Source: JBGPLJ01 sp963826145 (GTDB taxonomy: Bacteria; Pseudomonadota; Gammaproteobacteria; Steroidobacterales; Steroidobacteraceae). From it: a DNA stretch of 64,000 bases. Location of the stretch: NCBI GenBank assembly GCA_963826145.1, contig CAWGVW010000002.1, forward strand, positions 434,001-498,000. Reading direction: 5' to 3'. Shown here one piece after another: positions 16,883 through 24,157 of the stretch (position 1 is its first letter; each line of letters begins with the position of its first letter). A program made the position numbers and the translations under genes. The notes under the pieces were generated by a model that was given only the letters and a program-made list of their open reading frames with translations, searched no databases and had not been told where the DNA came from.

Positions 16883-17404
16883 ATGGCGATCGACTTTGAA
16901 GCGCGGCAGGGCCGTACCCGCGACGGCGCGACGTTCACGATCCGGGTCATCCAGCCGACGGATTTCGCGCTCGAGGATCACTTCATCCGCAGTCTGTCGG
17001 AGGAATCGCGTTACCTCAGGCTGATGTACACGATGAAGGAACCGCCGGTCTCGTTCGTCGAGCGGCTGGTGAATGTCGACGGTGTACAGACCATGGCGCT
17101 CGCGGCCGTGGCCGAGGTCGGCGGCAAACCGCGGTTCATCGCCGTGTCACGCTATGGGCTCTATCCCGACGGCCGGAGCGCGGACTTCGCCATCGCGGTG
17201 ACCGACGCGTGGCAACGCCGGGGTGTCGCGACGCAGCTCATGGAAGCGCTCGCGGACTATGCGAAGCGTCACGGCGTCGAGCGTTTCGAAGGCGAAGTGC
17301 TCGCGAGCAACGAGCGCATGCTCGAGCTCTGCCGCTGGCTCAAGTTCGAGATGCGGCGGTCGACCGACGGCAGCCACCTGGTCGTCGCAAGCCGGCGCCT
17401 CTAG
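16883..17404 (+). CDS. GNAT family N-acetyltransferase
   Basis: 173 residues. The acetyl-CoA loop is AWQRRGVATQLMEALADYAKRHGV; the N-terminal part IRVIQPTDFALEDHFIRSLSEESRYLRLMYTMKEPP resembles the acetyltransferase domain of Pat/YfiQ-type lysine acetyltransferases. Divergent from the FabH-like gene (52-base gap) and convergent with trpA, sharing a CTAG stop junction at 17401-17404. Confidence 0.86.
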   Translation: MAIDFEARQGRTRDGATFTIRVIQPTDFALEDHFIRSLSEESRYLRLMYTMKEPPVSFVERLVNVDGVQTMALAAVAEVGGKPRFIAVSRYGLYPDGRSADFAIAVTDAWQRRGVATQLMEALADYAKRHGVERFEGEVLASNERMLELCRWLKFEMRRSTDGSHLVVASRRL

Positions 17405-18171
17405 GGGCGGAGGGCGAGGCACCAGGCGGTTGGGTCGTCGCCGCGCTCGAGGACTTCGACGAGCGCCGAGCCGACGATGACGCCGTCGACATGCGCTTTG
17501 AGGCGCACCACTTGTTCGCGGCTGCGAATGCCGAAGCCGGCGCAAACCGGAACGGGCGACACCGCGCGCACCCGATCGAGGTATGCGAGCACGTCGTCCG
17601 GCACTGCGACGTTCTTCCCCGTCGTGCCCGTCATCGTCACCGCATAGACGAATCCCTCGCTCGCCGCACACAGCATCCTGAGTCGATCGGCCGGCGTAAT
17701 CGGCGTCACCATCTGCACGAGCGCGAGGCTTTCGGCGCCGAGCGCTGCACGCAGATCCGCGCTTTCCTCGTACGGCAGGTCGGGAACGATGAATCCGGCG
17801 ACGCCAGCAGCGCCCGCATCCTTTGGCAGCCGCTCGAGCCCATAGGCAAGCAGCGGATTCAGATAGCTCATGAGAAGGAGCGGTGCTTTCGGTTTCGGTG
17901 CGAGTGCGCGCAGTTCCCCGAGAATCCATTCGAGCGATACGCCCTGCATGAGCGCCGCGTGACTCGCGCGCTGAATCGTCGCGCCATCCGCCATCGGATC
18001 CGTGAAGGGAACGCCGATTTCGACGACGTCGACGCCCGCCGCGACCGCTCGCAGGTGTTCCCGAAAACGCGCCTTCTCGGGAAAGCCCGCGGTCAAGAAC
18101 CCGACAATAGCCGGTCGCCCGGCCGCGCCCGCAGCCTTGACGGCGGCGCTGATGGAATCGCGGGCCACCAT
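17401..18171 (-). CDS. trpA: Tryptophan synthase alpha chain
   Basis: Cleaves indole-3-glycerol phosphate to indole and G3P. 256 residues; catalytic E51 in VEIGVPFTDP with D59, and the phosphate-binding region SALVEVLERG near the end (GVIVGSALVE). Last gene of the trp operon, overlapping trpB by ATGA at 18168-18171. Confidence 0.97.
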   Translation of the reverse strand: MVARDSISAAVKAAGAAGRPAIVGFLTAGFPEKARFREHLRAVAAGVDVVEIGVPFTDPMADGATIQRASHAALMQGVSLEWILGELRALAPKPKAPLLLMSYLNPLLAYGLERLPKDAGAAGVAGFIVPDLPYEESADLRAALGAESLALVQMVTPITPADRLRMLCAASEGFVYAVTMTGTTGKNVAVPDDVLAYLDRVRAVSPVPVCAGFGIRSREQVVRLKAHVDGVIVGSALVEVLERGDDPTAWCLALRP

Positions 18172-19415
18172 CAGAGCTTGCCCGCGAGCAGGGTCTTTTG
18201 CAGCGTCGGCATGTCCTTGTCGCCTCGACCCGAGAGACAGACAACGACACGGCGTCCGGCGTTGACCGCCGCCCAGCGCTTCGCACCATGCAAGGCGTGC
18301 GCACTCTCAAGCGCGGGAATGATGCCCTCCGCGGCGCTGAGTTCCGCGACGGCGGCGAGCGCTTCTTCATCCGATGCGGACTCATAGCGCACGCGGCCGC
18401 TTGCCTGATAGAGCGAGTGCTCGGGTCCGACGCCCGGATAGTCGAGTCCGGCGGAAATCGAATGCGTCTCCTGGATCTGGCCATGCGCGTCCTGCAGCAG
18501 CATGGAATAACTTCCCTGCAGCACACCGGGCCGTCCGAGCGCGAGCGTCGCGCAATGATCGCCGAGCTTGAGGCCGCGGCCGCCCGCTTCGATACCGAGA
18601 ATTTCGACGCCGGCGTCCGCAATGAAGGGATGGAACATGCCGATCGAATTCGAACCGCCGCCGACGCACGCAATGATGGCGTCCGGCAGTTTCCCGATTT
18701 GCGCCAGCGCCTGCGCACGCGCTTCACGGCCGATGACCGACTGCAACTCGCGCACGAGATAAGGATACGGATGCGGCCCGACCGCGGACCCGAGAAGATA
18801 GTAAGTGTCGTTCGGATCGGCGACCCAGTCGCGCAGCGCTTCATCGATCGCCGCGCGCAGCGTCCTGTCGCCGCTCGTGACGGGAACGACCTTCGCGCCG
18901 AGGAGATGCATGCGCCCGACGTTCGGCGCCTGGCGCTCCATATCGATCGAGCCCATATAGACCGTGCACGGCAATCCAAGACGCGCGCAGGCGGCCGCAC
19001 TTGCGACGCCGTGCTGACCGGCCCCGGTTTCCGCGACGATGCGCTTTGCACCGAGCCGCTTCGCAAGCAGCGCCTGGCCGACGGCGTTGTTGATCTTGTG
19101 CGCGCCTGTGTGCGCGAGGTCCTCGCGCTTCAGCCAGATGTCCGCGCCCCAGCGCTTCGACAGCGTGCGCGCGTGAGTCAACGCCGTCGGACGGCCTGCC
19201 CAGGTGGTGAGCTCCTCGCTGAGTTCAGAAACGAAGTCCTGCGCCTTCAGATAACGCCGCACACCCGCTTCAAGCCGGTCGAGGGCCGGGACGAGCGTCT
19301 CCGGGACGTAGCGTCCCCCGAAGGGCCCGAAGCGCCCACGGGGGTCCGGGTACCCGCCGGCCAGCGTGCCCTTGAGCAGTTCGCCGGCATCGGTCTCAAT
19401 CGCCGCCAGTTTCAT
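18171..19415 (-). CDS. trpB: Tryptophan synthase beta chain
   Basis: PLP enzyme joining indole and serine. 414 residues from ATG 19415, which overlaps the trpF stop (ATGA); the longer open frame upstream is trpF read in another frame. PLP lysine K107 in HTGAHKINNA, catalytic E129 in VAETGAGQHG, and the phosphate-binding GGGSNSIG are present. Confidence 0.97.
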   Translation of the reverse strand: MKLAAIETDAGELLKGTLAGGYPDPRGRFGPFGGRYVPETLVPALDRLEAGVRRYLKAQDFVSELSEELTTWAGRPTALTHARTLSKRWGADIWLKREDLAHTGAHKINNAVGQALLAKRLGAKRIVAETGAGQHGVASAAACARLGLPCTVYMGSIDMERQAPNVGRMHLLGAKVVPVTSGDRTLRAAIDEALRDWVADPNDTYYLLGSAVGPHPYPYLVRELQSVIGREARAQALAQIGKLPDAIIACVGGGSNSIGMFHPFIADAGVEILGIEAGGRGLKLGDHCATLALGRPGVLQGSYSMLLQDAHGQIQETHSISAGLDYPGVGPEHSLYQASGRVRYESASDEEALAAVAELSAAEGIIPALESAHALHGAKRWAAVNAGRRVVVCLSGRGDKDMPTLQKTLLAGKL

Positions 19416-20011
19416 CGCAATGACTCCTCGCGCGCGGCGGTGCGTGCCGCGCGCACGAATGCTTCTATCTTTTTCGGATCCTTGAGCCCGGGCTTCGCTT
19501 CGACACCAGTGCTTACATCGACGCCGTAGGGCCGTACGCGCGCGATCGCGCTCGCGATATTCGCGACGTTGAGGCCGCCCGCGAGTACGACTTCTGCCTG
19601 CCTCGCGAGGCTCGCGGCGTTTTCCCAATCGCTCGTGTGTCCGGCGCCGCTCGCCGGGCCCTCGAACAGGAATCGCGACGGCAGGCGCGCCGGCCGCTCG
19701 CGATTCGCGCGCAGCACCGGCAAGCGCGCCGCGTGGGCCGGCACATTGAGGGATTCAAAATCCTCGACATCGGTCTGCAGGCAATCCGGCGCGAAGGTCG
19801 CGAAGATTTCATCCACCAGCGTCTGGTGCGGATGCTGGGTGACGGCGATGCGAAGGATGCCCGGCCGCAGACGCTCGGCGAGTTTCGCCGCGGCGTCCGG
19901 CGTTACGCGCCGCGTCGACGGCGCGAACACGAATCCGACCGCGTCTGCGCCAGCCAGCACGGCCGCGTCCACCGCCTCAGCAGTCGTCAGGCCGCAGATC
20001 TTGATGAACAC
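19412..20011 (-). CDS. trpF: Phosphoribosylanthranilate isomerase
   Basis: 199 residues. Catalytic cysteine in IKICGLT (C6) and aspartate in YGVDVSTGVE; ends with KIEAFVRAARTAARE. The usual LQLHG strand reads CLQTDVED, a mild divergence. It sits between trpC and trpB as a separate gene, not fused to trpC as in enterics. Confidence 0.95.
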   Translation of the reverse strand: MFIKICGLTTAEAVDAAVLAGADAVGFVFAPSTRRVTPDAAAKLAERLRPGILRIAVTQHPHQTLVDEIFATFAPDCLQTDVEDFESLNVPAHAARLPVLRANRERPARLPSRFLFEGPASGAGHTSDWENAASLARQAEVVLAGGLNVANIASAIARVRPYGVDVSTGVEAKPGLKDPKKIEAFVRAARTAAREESLR

Positions 20012-20014
20012 ACT

Positions 20015-20842
20015 CTAGTCCTTCTTCGTGCGCGCGGCCTTCAGCATCTTCGCAATCAGGCCGCGCGGCTTGTCGGTCGACATCAGCGCGGTGCCGATGA
20101 GTGCGAGCTGATAGCCTGCCGCTGCAAGCGCTTGCGCATCTGAGGGCGTTCCCACGCCGCTCTCCGCGACGTGCGGGACACCGGGCGCAAGTTTTGGCGC
20201 AAGTTCCTTCAGCCGTTCGGGCACGACCTGCAAGGTATCGAGATTGCGCGCGTTGAGGCCAAGCAGCAGCTTCTCGTCGTGGAGCCGGCGCTCCTCGACG
20301 ATCTCCGCGCCGAGCGCGAGATCCTCCTCATCGAACCCCTCGAGAAGCACGAACAGCTTCAGCATCGCCGCGCAGTCGAGCAGTTCGATGATCCGCCCGC
20401 GGTCGATCATGCGAAGGATCACGAGCACACCGCCCGCGCCGGCGACGCGGGCCTCCACGACCTGGTAGGGATCGATGATGAAGTCCTTGCGCATGGCCGG
20501 CACGCCGTGTGGCGCCAGTACCTTTGCGCTGCGCTCGAGGTGTTCCATTGAACCGTCGAAGCGGGTCGGCTCCGTCAGCACGGAAACCGCAGCCGCGCCG
20601 CCCCGCGCGTACTGCAATACGCGCCCCTCGAGATCGGCGGAACTCTCGCCGAGCCTGCCCTTTGCCGGAGAATTGAGTTTGAGCTCGGCAATGACGTCGA
20701 ATCCCTTATCGCTCAGCTGTAACGGTGGTGGCACGGGCGTACCCTGCGCGAGCGTCCAGAGCTCGGCGTCCGTATGACGCGTCTTCGCGTCCGTGACGCG
20801 CGCGAGGCTCGACTTCGCCATTTCCCTCAGAAAACCCGCCAT
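20015..20842 (-). CDS. trpC: Indole-3-glycerol phosphate synthase
   Basis: 275 residues. Motifs: FDVIAELKLNSPAKGRL (variant of the usual IKRASPSKG), VLTEPTRFDGSMEHL, MRKDFIIDPYQVVEARVAGAGGVLVI, GLNARNLDTLQV and VAESGVGTPSDA. The catalytic lysines are retained. Two bases separate it from trpD. Confidence 0.96.
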   Translation of the reverse strand: MAGFLREMAKSSLARVTDAKTRHTDAELWTLAQGTPVPPPLQLSDKGFDVIAELKLNSPAKGRLGESSADLEGRVLQYARGGAAAVSVLTEPTRFDGSMEHLERSAKVLAPHGVPAMRKDFIIDPYQVVEARVAGAGGVLVILRMIDRGRIIELLDCAAMLKLFVLLEGFDEEDLALGAEIVEERRLHDEKLLLGLNARNLDTLQVVPERLKELAPKLAPGVPHVAESGVGTPSDAQALAAAGYQLALIGTALMSTDKPRGLIAKMLKAARTKKD

Positions 20843-20844
20843 GG

Positions 20845-21873
20845 TTATGCTCCCCCGCCAAAGCGCGCGAGACCCGCGAGGAGTTTCGCGGCGCGACCGT
20901 CGTCGATCGCCTGCGCGGCCGCCTGTGCGGCGAGCCGCGGCTCCGACTCCCTGCCGGTGAGTTCCAGGACGAGCGCCGTTTCGAGAACGATTGCGTCGCG
21001 GTGCGCTCCGCGATCCCGGCCCTCCAGGACGTCCCGCAGGCGAGCCGCATTGTATTGCGCGTCGCCGCCCGCGAGGTCCTGGGCCTTGCAGGGCGCCATT
21101 CCGTAGGCGGCCGCCGAGCGTACCGAGCGAGTCACCTGCCCGCCCTGCACGTCGAAGAGGTGAAACGGCCCGACAGGTGTCGCCTCATCCCAGCCGGGCT
21201 CGCCGTGAACCACCATGACCCGCTCGACGGGCAAGCCCGCGAACGCATTCGCGATGAGTTCCGCCGCCGGCAGGCTGAAGGCGCCGACGAGACTGAAAGG
21301 CGGCGCGGCCGGATTCGTCAGCGGCCCGAGGATATTGAACACTGTGCGGACCCCTAGCGCGGCACGCACCTGGGCAATGGCCTTGGTCGCCGGATGGTAA
21401 TGGGGCGCGAACAGAAACGTAAAGCCGGTAGCCGCGAGACACGCGCCCGCGCGTGCTTCATCGAGCGGAATCCTGAGACCGAGGGCCTCCAGTGTGTCGG
21501 CGCTCCCGGACTTGCTCGAGATCGAACGATTGCCGTGCTTCACGACGCGCAATCCGCAAGCAGCTGCGAGGAGGGCCGCACCGGTCGAAATGTTGACGCT
21601 GCCCGAGGCATCGCCACCCGTTCCGACCACATCGACGATCGGCGCACCGGGTGCGACAAGTGGTTGACGGGCGAGCTCCCGCATGGCGCGAGCGAAGCCG
21701 CGCACTTCGACGGGGGTCTCGCCCTTGGCGCGAAGCGCCACGAGTACCGCGCCTGCGAGCACCGGCGACAGTGCGGGATCGGTCAGCTCCTGAAGCACTT
21801 GCCGCGCTTCGTCCTCGGCGAGATCTTCCCGCTTCAGCAGTTTTTCCAGAATGCCGCGCAGTGCCACCGCCAT
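20845..21873 (-). CDS. trpD: Anthranilate phosphoribosyltransferase
   Basis: 342 residues. PRPP-binding VDVVGTGGDASGSVNIST near residue 81, KHGNRSISSKSGSADTLEALG, FLFAPHYHPATKAIAQVRAALGVRTVFNILGPLTNPA. Complete family length; encoded separately from trpG. Confidence 0.97.
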   Translation of the reverse strand: MAVALRGILEKLLKREDLAEDEARQVLQELTDPALSPVLAGAVLVALRAKGETPVEVRGFARAMRELARQPLVAPGAPIVDVVGTGGDASGSVNISTGAALLAAACGLRVVKHGNRSISSKSGSADTLEALGLRIPLDEARAGACLAATGFTFLFAPHYHPATKAIAQVRAALGVRTVFNILGPLTNPAAPPFSLVGAFSLPAAELIANAFAGLPVERVMVVHGEPGWDEATPVGPFHLFDVQGGQVTRSVRSAAAYGMAPCKAQDLAGGDAQYNAARLRDVLEGRDRGAHRDAIVLETALVLELTGRESEPRLAAQAAAQAIDDGRAAKLLAGLARFGGGA

Positions 21874-21882
21874 GCGTGCGCC

Positions 21883-22473
21883 TCAGCTTTTCCGGCCCGG
21901 CTTCATCGCGAGGAAATTCTTCATCAGCGCCGGTCCGTCGGGCGTCAGGATGCTTTCAGGATGAAACTGCACGCCTTCGACGGGCCACTCGCGGTGGCGC
22001 ACGCCCATGATCTCCGCTTCCGGCGTTCTGGCGCTCAGTTCAAGGATCGCCGGCAGCGACTCGGGCTCGGCAATGAGCGAGTGGTACCGCCCGGCTTCGA
22101 AAGGCTGCGGCAAGCCGTCAAAGACGCCGCGTCCGTCGTGATGCACGGGTGAGGTCTTGCCGTGCATCAGGCGTCCCGCACGCACCACCCTGCCACCAAA
22201 GACTTCAACCACCGACTGATGGCCAAGGCACACGCCGAGCACGGGAATACGTTCGGCGAAGGTCTCGATCATCTTCATCGACACCCCCGCATCCTGCGGT
22301 GTGCCGGGCCCCGGCGAGATGCAGAGATGGCTCGGCTCGAGCGCGAGCGCTTCGCGTGTCGTGATCTGATCGTTGCGCACGACATGCACGTCGGCACCGA
22401 GCACGAGGAAAGCCTGCACCAGGTTGTAGGTGAAGGAATCATAGTTGTCGATCAGGAGGAGTTTCGGTTTCAC
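21883..22473 (-). CDS. trpG: Anthranilate synthase glutamine amidotransferase component
   Basis: 196 residues. Class I amidotransferase triad: C82 in LGVCLGHQ, H171 and E173 in VQFHPES; oxyanion region SPGPGTPQDAG. Starts 4 bases inside the end of trpE (ATGA overlap). Because no separate pabA is visible, it may also serve folate synthesis, an inference. Confidence 0.96.
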   Translation of the reverse strand: MKPKLLLIDNYDSFTYNLVQAFLVLGADVHVVRNDQITTREALALEPSHLCISPGPGTPQDAGVSMKMIETFAERIPVLGVCLGHQSVVEVFGGRVVRAGRLMHGKTSPVHHDGRGVFDGLPQPFEAGRYHSLIAEPESLPAILELSARTPEAEIMGVRHREWPVEGVQFHPESILTPDGPALMKNFLAMKPGRKS

Positions 22474-23855
22474 AGACCCTCCCTGGCAATCTCGAGAGCC
22501 CGCGCGAGCACCGCGCCTTTCGAGAGCACTTCGGCGTACTCGGTGGCTGGCACGCTGTCTGCAACGATGCCCGCGCCCACCTGGTAGCTGTAGCTGTCGC
22601 CACGAAACACGAGCGTGCGAATGGTAATCGCGTGGTCCATGTCACCGCGGGCGCCGAAATAGCCGATGGTGCCGCCATAGAGGCCGCGCCGAACCGGCTC
22701 CAGCTCGTCGATGATTTCCATCGCCCGCACTTTCGGCGCGCCGACGAGCGTGCCGGCCGGAAAGGTCGCCGCAAAGAGGTCGAAGGCATCCTTGTCCGCC
22801 GAAAGTTTCCCGTTCACTGCGCTCACGATGTGCATCACGTGACTGTAGCGCTCGATGATGCGATACGGATCGACGCCGACGCTGCCTGCTGCCGCGACTC
22901 GCCCGAGGTCGTTGCGGGCGAGATCGACGAGCATGACGTGCTCGGCGTTTTCCTTCGGATCCGCGCGCAGCTCCTGCTCATGTCGTTCATCGAGTGGCGG
23001 CGTCGCGCCCCGCGGCCGTGTGCCCGCGATCGGCCGGAGCGATGCACGTCCGGCATTGAGCTTCACGAGCGCCTCGGGCGAGGAGCCGACGACCGTGAGT
23101 TCGCCGAGCTCGCAGAAATACATGTAGGGCGATGGATTGATGAGCCTTAGCGCCCGATAGACCTCAAAGGGACTCAAGCTGTGCTGGCCCGTGAAGCGCG
23201 CCGAGAGCACGAGCTGATACACATCGCCCGCGGCGATGTATTCCTGTGCGCGCCGCACTCCCGCCATGTATTCGTCGGGCGAGAGGCTCGCACGCGCGGG
23301 CGCGAACGTCGCGGCGTTCCTCGCTTGCGGCACGGGCCCGCGAAGTGCGGCAATCACCTCGCGGCGCAGAATCAGGCGCTCGCTCTCGGGGCCATCGTGC
23401 AGCAGCGCCACTCCGCGCGTGAGGTGATCGAAGACGAGGAGCGAGCGCGGCGCAAGATAATGGGCATCCGGCACGTCCTCGACGCGCCGTGCCCTGTCCG
23501 GCAGCCGCTCGAAGAAGCGCACGAGATCGTAGGCCGCCGCACCGACGAGACCGCCGGACAAGGGGACGCCGGCGATGTCCGGCTTCGGCTTCGGCGCGAG
23601 CGTCAACGCGTAGCGCAGGGCGGAAAGCAGTTCCTCGCGCGACTTTGGAACCGGCCGCCGCTCGGACCCGATCTTGAGTCCCGACGCATCGAGACGCACT
23701 TCGAGGCACTCGCCGAAGCCGATAAAGGAATAGCGCGCAAGCCGCTCGCCGCCCTCCACGCTTTCGAGGAGGAAGCGCGGATGAAACGGCGCGAGCTTCA
23801 GATACGCAGAGACCGGCGTATCGAGATCGGCGGCAATGTCGAAAGGCTCGTTCAT
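22470..23855 (-). CDS. trpE: Anthranilate synthase component I
   Basis: Chorismate to anthranilate, first step of the Trp branch. 461 residues, at the short end for TrpE. Feedback-inhibition site FLLESVEGGERLARYSFIGF near residues 29-48 points to TrpE, not PabB; chorismate domain motifs IAGTRPRG, DPKENAEHVMLVDLARNDLGR and FPAGTLVGAPKVRAMEIIDELEP. ATG at 23855. Transcription is governed by the leader peptide and attenuator at 23898-24032. Confidence 0.97.
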   Translation of the reverse strand: MNEPFDIAADLDTPVSAYLKLAPFHPRFLLESVEGGERLARYSFIGFGECLEVRLDASGLKIGSERRPVPKSREELLSALRYALTLAPKPKPDIAGVPLSGGLVGAAAYDLVRFFERLPDRARRVEDVPDAHYLAPRSLLVFDHLTRGVALLHDGPESERLILRREVIAALRGPVPQARNAATFAPARASLSPDEYMAGVRRAQEYIAAGDVYQLVLSARFTGQHSLSPFEVYRALRLINPSPYMYFCELGELTVVGSSPEALVKLNAGRASLRPIAGTRPRGATPPLDERHEQELRADPKENAEHVMLVDLARNDLGRVAAAGSVGVDPYRIIERYSHVMHIVSAVNGKLSADKDAFDLFAATFPAGTLVGAPKVRAMEIIDELEPVRRGLYGGTIGYFGARGDMDHAITIRTLVFRGDSYSYQVGAGIVADSVPATEYAEVLSKGAVLARALEIAREGL

Positions 23856-23897
23856 TTCGGTCGAATCACAATGCTTCTGACAAATCCTTCGGACAAC

Positions 23898-23934
23898 AAA
23901 AAACCCATCCCGGGCAGTGCTCGGAGATGGGTTT
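23898..23934 (-). terminator. trp attenuator terminator
   Basis: Read on the minus strand, AAACCCATC (23934-23926) pairs with GATGGGTTT (23909-23901) and is followed by TTTTTT ending at 23898. An alternative antiterminator pairs GGAGTGGG from upstream with CCCATCTCC (one bulged T), and an upstream pause hairpin pairs CACTCC with GGAGTG. Together these are the 1:2, 2:3 and 3:4 arrangement of classical trp attenuation. Confidence 0.92.
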
Positions 23935-23981
23935 CCTGGGAATCGCTTGAAACTTAAGAATTGCGCCCGGCGCCCACTCCG

Positions 23982-24032
23982 TCAGGAGTGACGCCACCAC
24001 CAGCCGTTGTCCTTGGTGCAGGAGAGTTTCAT
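23982..24032 (-). CDS. trpL: trp operon leader peptide
   Basis: A 16-residue peptide, MKLSCTKDNGWWWRHS, with three consecutive Trp codons, ends at TGA 23984-23982. The Trp codons lie just before the CACTCC/GGAGTG hairpin, so ribosome stalling under Trp shortage would free the antiterminator. No strong Shine-Dalgarno is visible upstream. It starts only 20 bases from the long palindrome at 24052-24156. Confidence 0.92.
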   Translation of the reverse strand: MKLSCTKDNGWWWRHS

Positions 24033-24051
24033 GGCGACCGAGTATCCCAGA

Positions 24052-24156
24052 AAAAGGGGACAGAGCCAATTAGGAAAATGGGGACAGGTCCATTTTGCTT
24101 ACCTGCGACAGAAAATAGACCTGTCCCCATTTTCCTAATTGGCTCTGTCCCCTTTT
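24052..24156. repeat. Long perfect palindrome, ggggacag family, copy 3
   Basis: Two perfect 39-base arms (24052-24090 and 24118-24156) around a 27-base centre; each arm contains ggggacag twice. It fills nearly the whole gap between the stop of the zinc-ribbon/BON gene (24158) and trpL (24032). It resembles doublet REP elements (REPINs) mobilised in trans by Y1 transposases, none of which is in the window. Confidence 0.92.
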
Positions 24157-24157
24157 C

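Noticed and set aside
17147..19066. 639-residue minus-strand frame over trpA/trpB
   Set aside because: Arg/Ser-rich shadow frame; trpA and trpB are on the same strand in another frame.
18198..19529. 443-residue plus-strand frame over trpB
   Set aside because: Antisense shadow of trpB.
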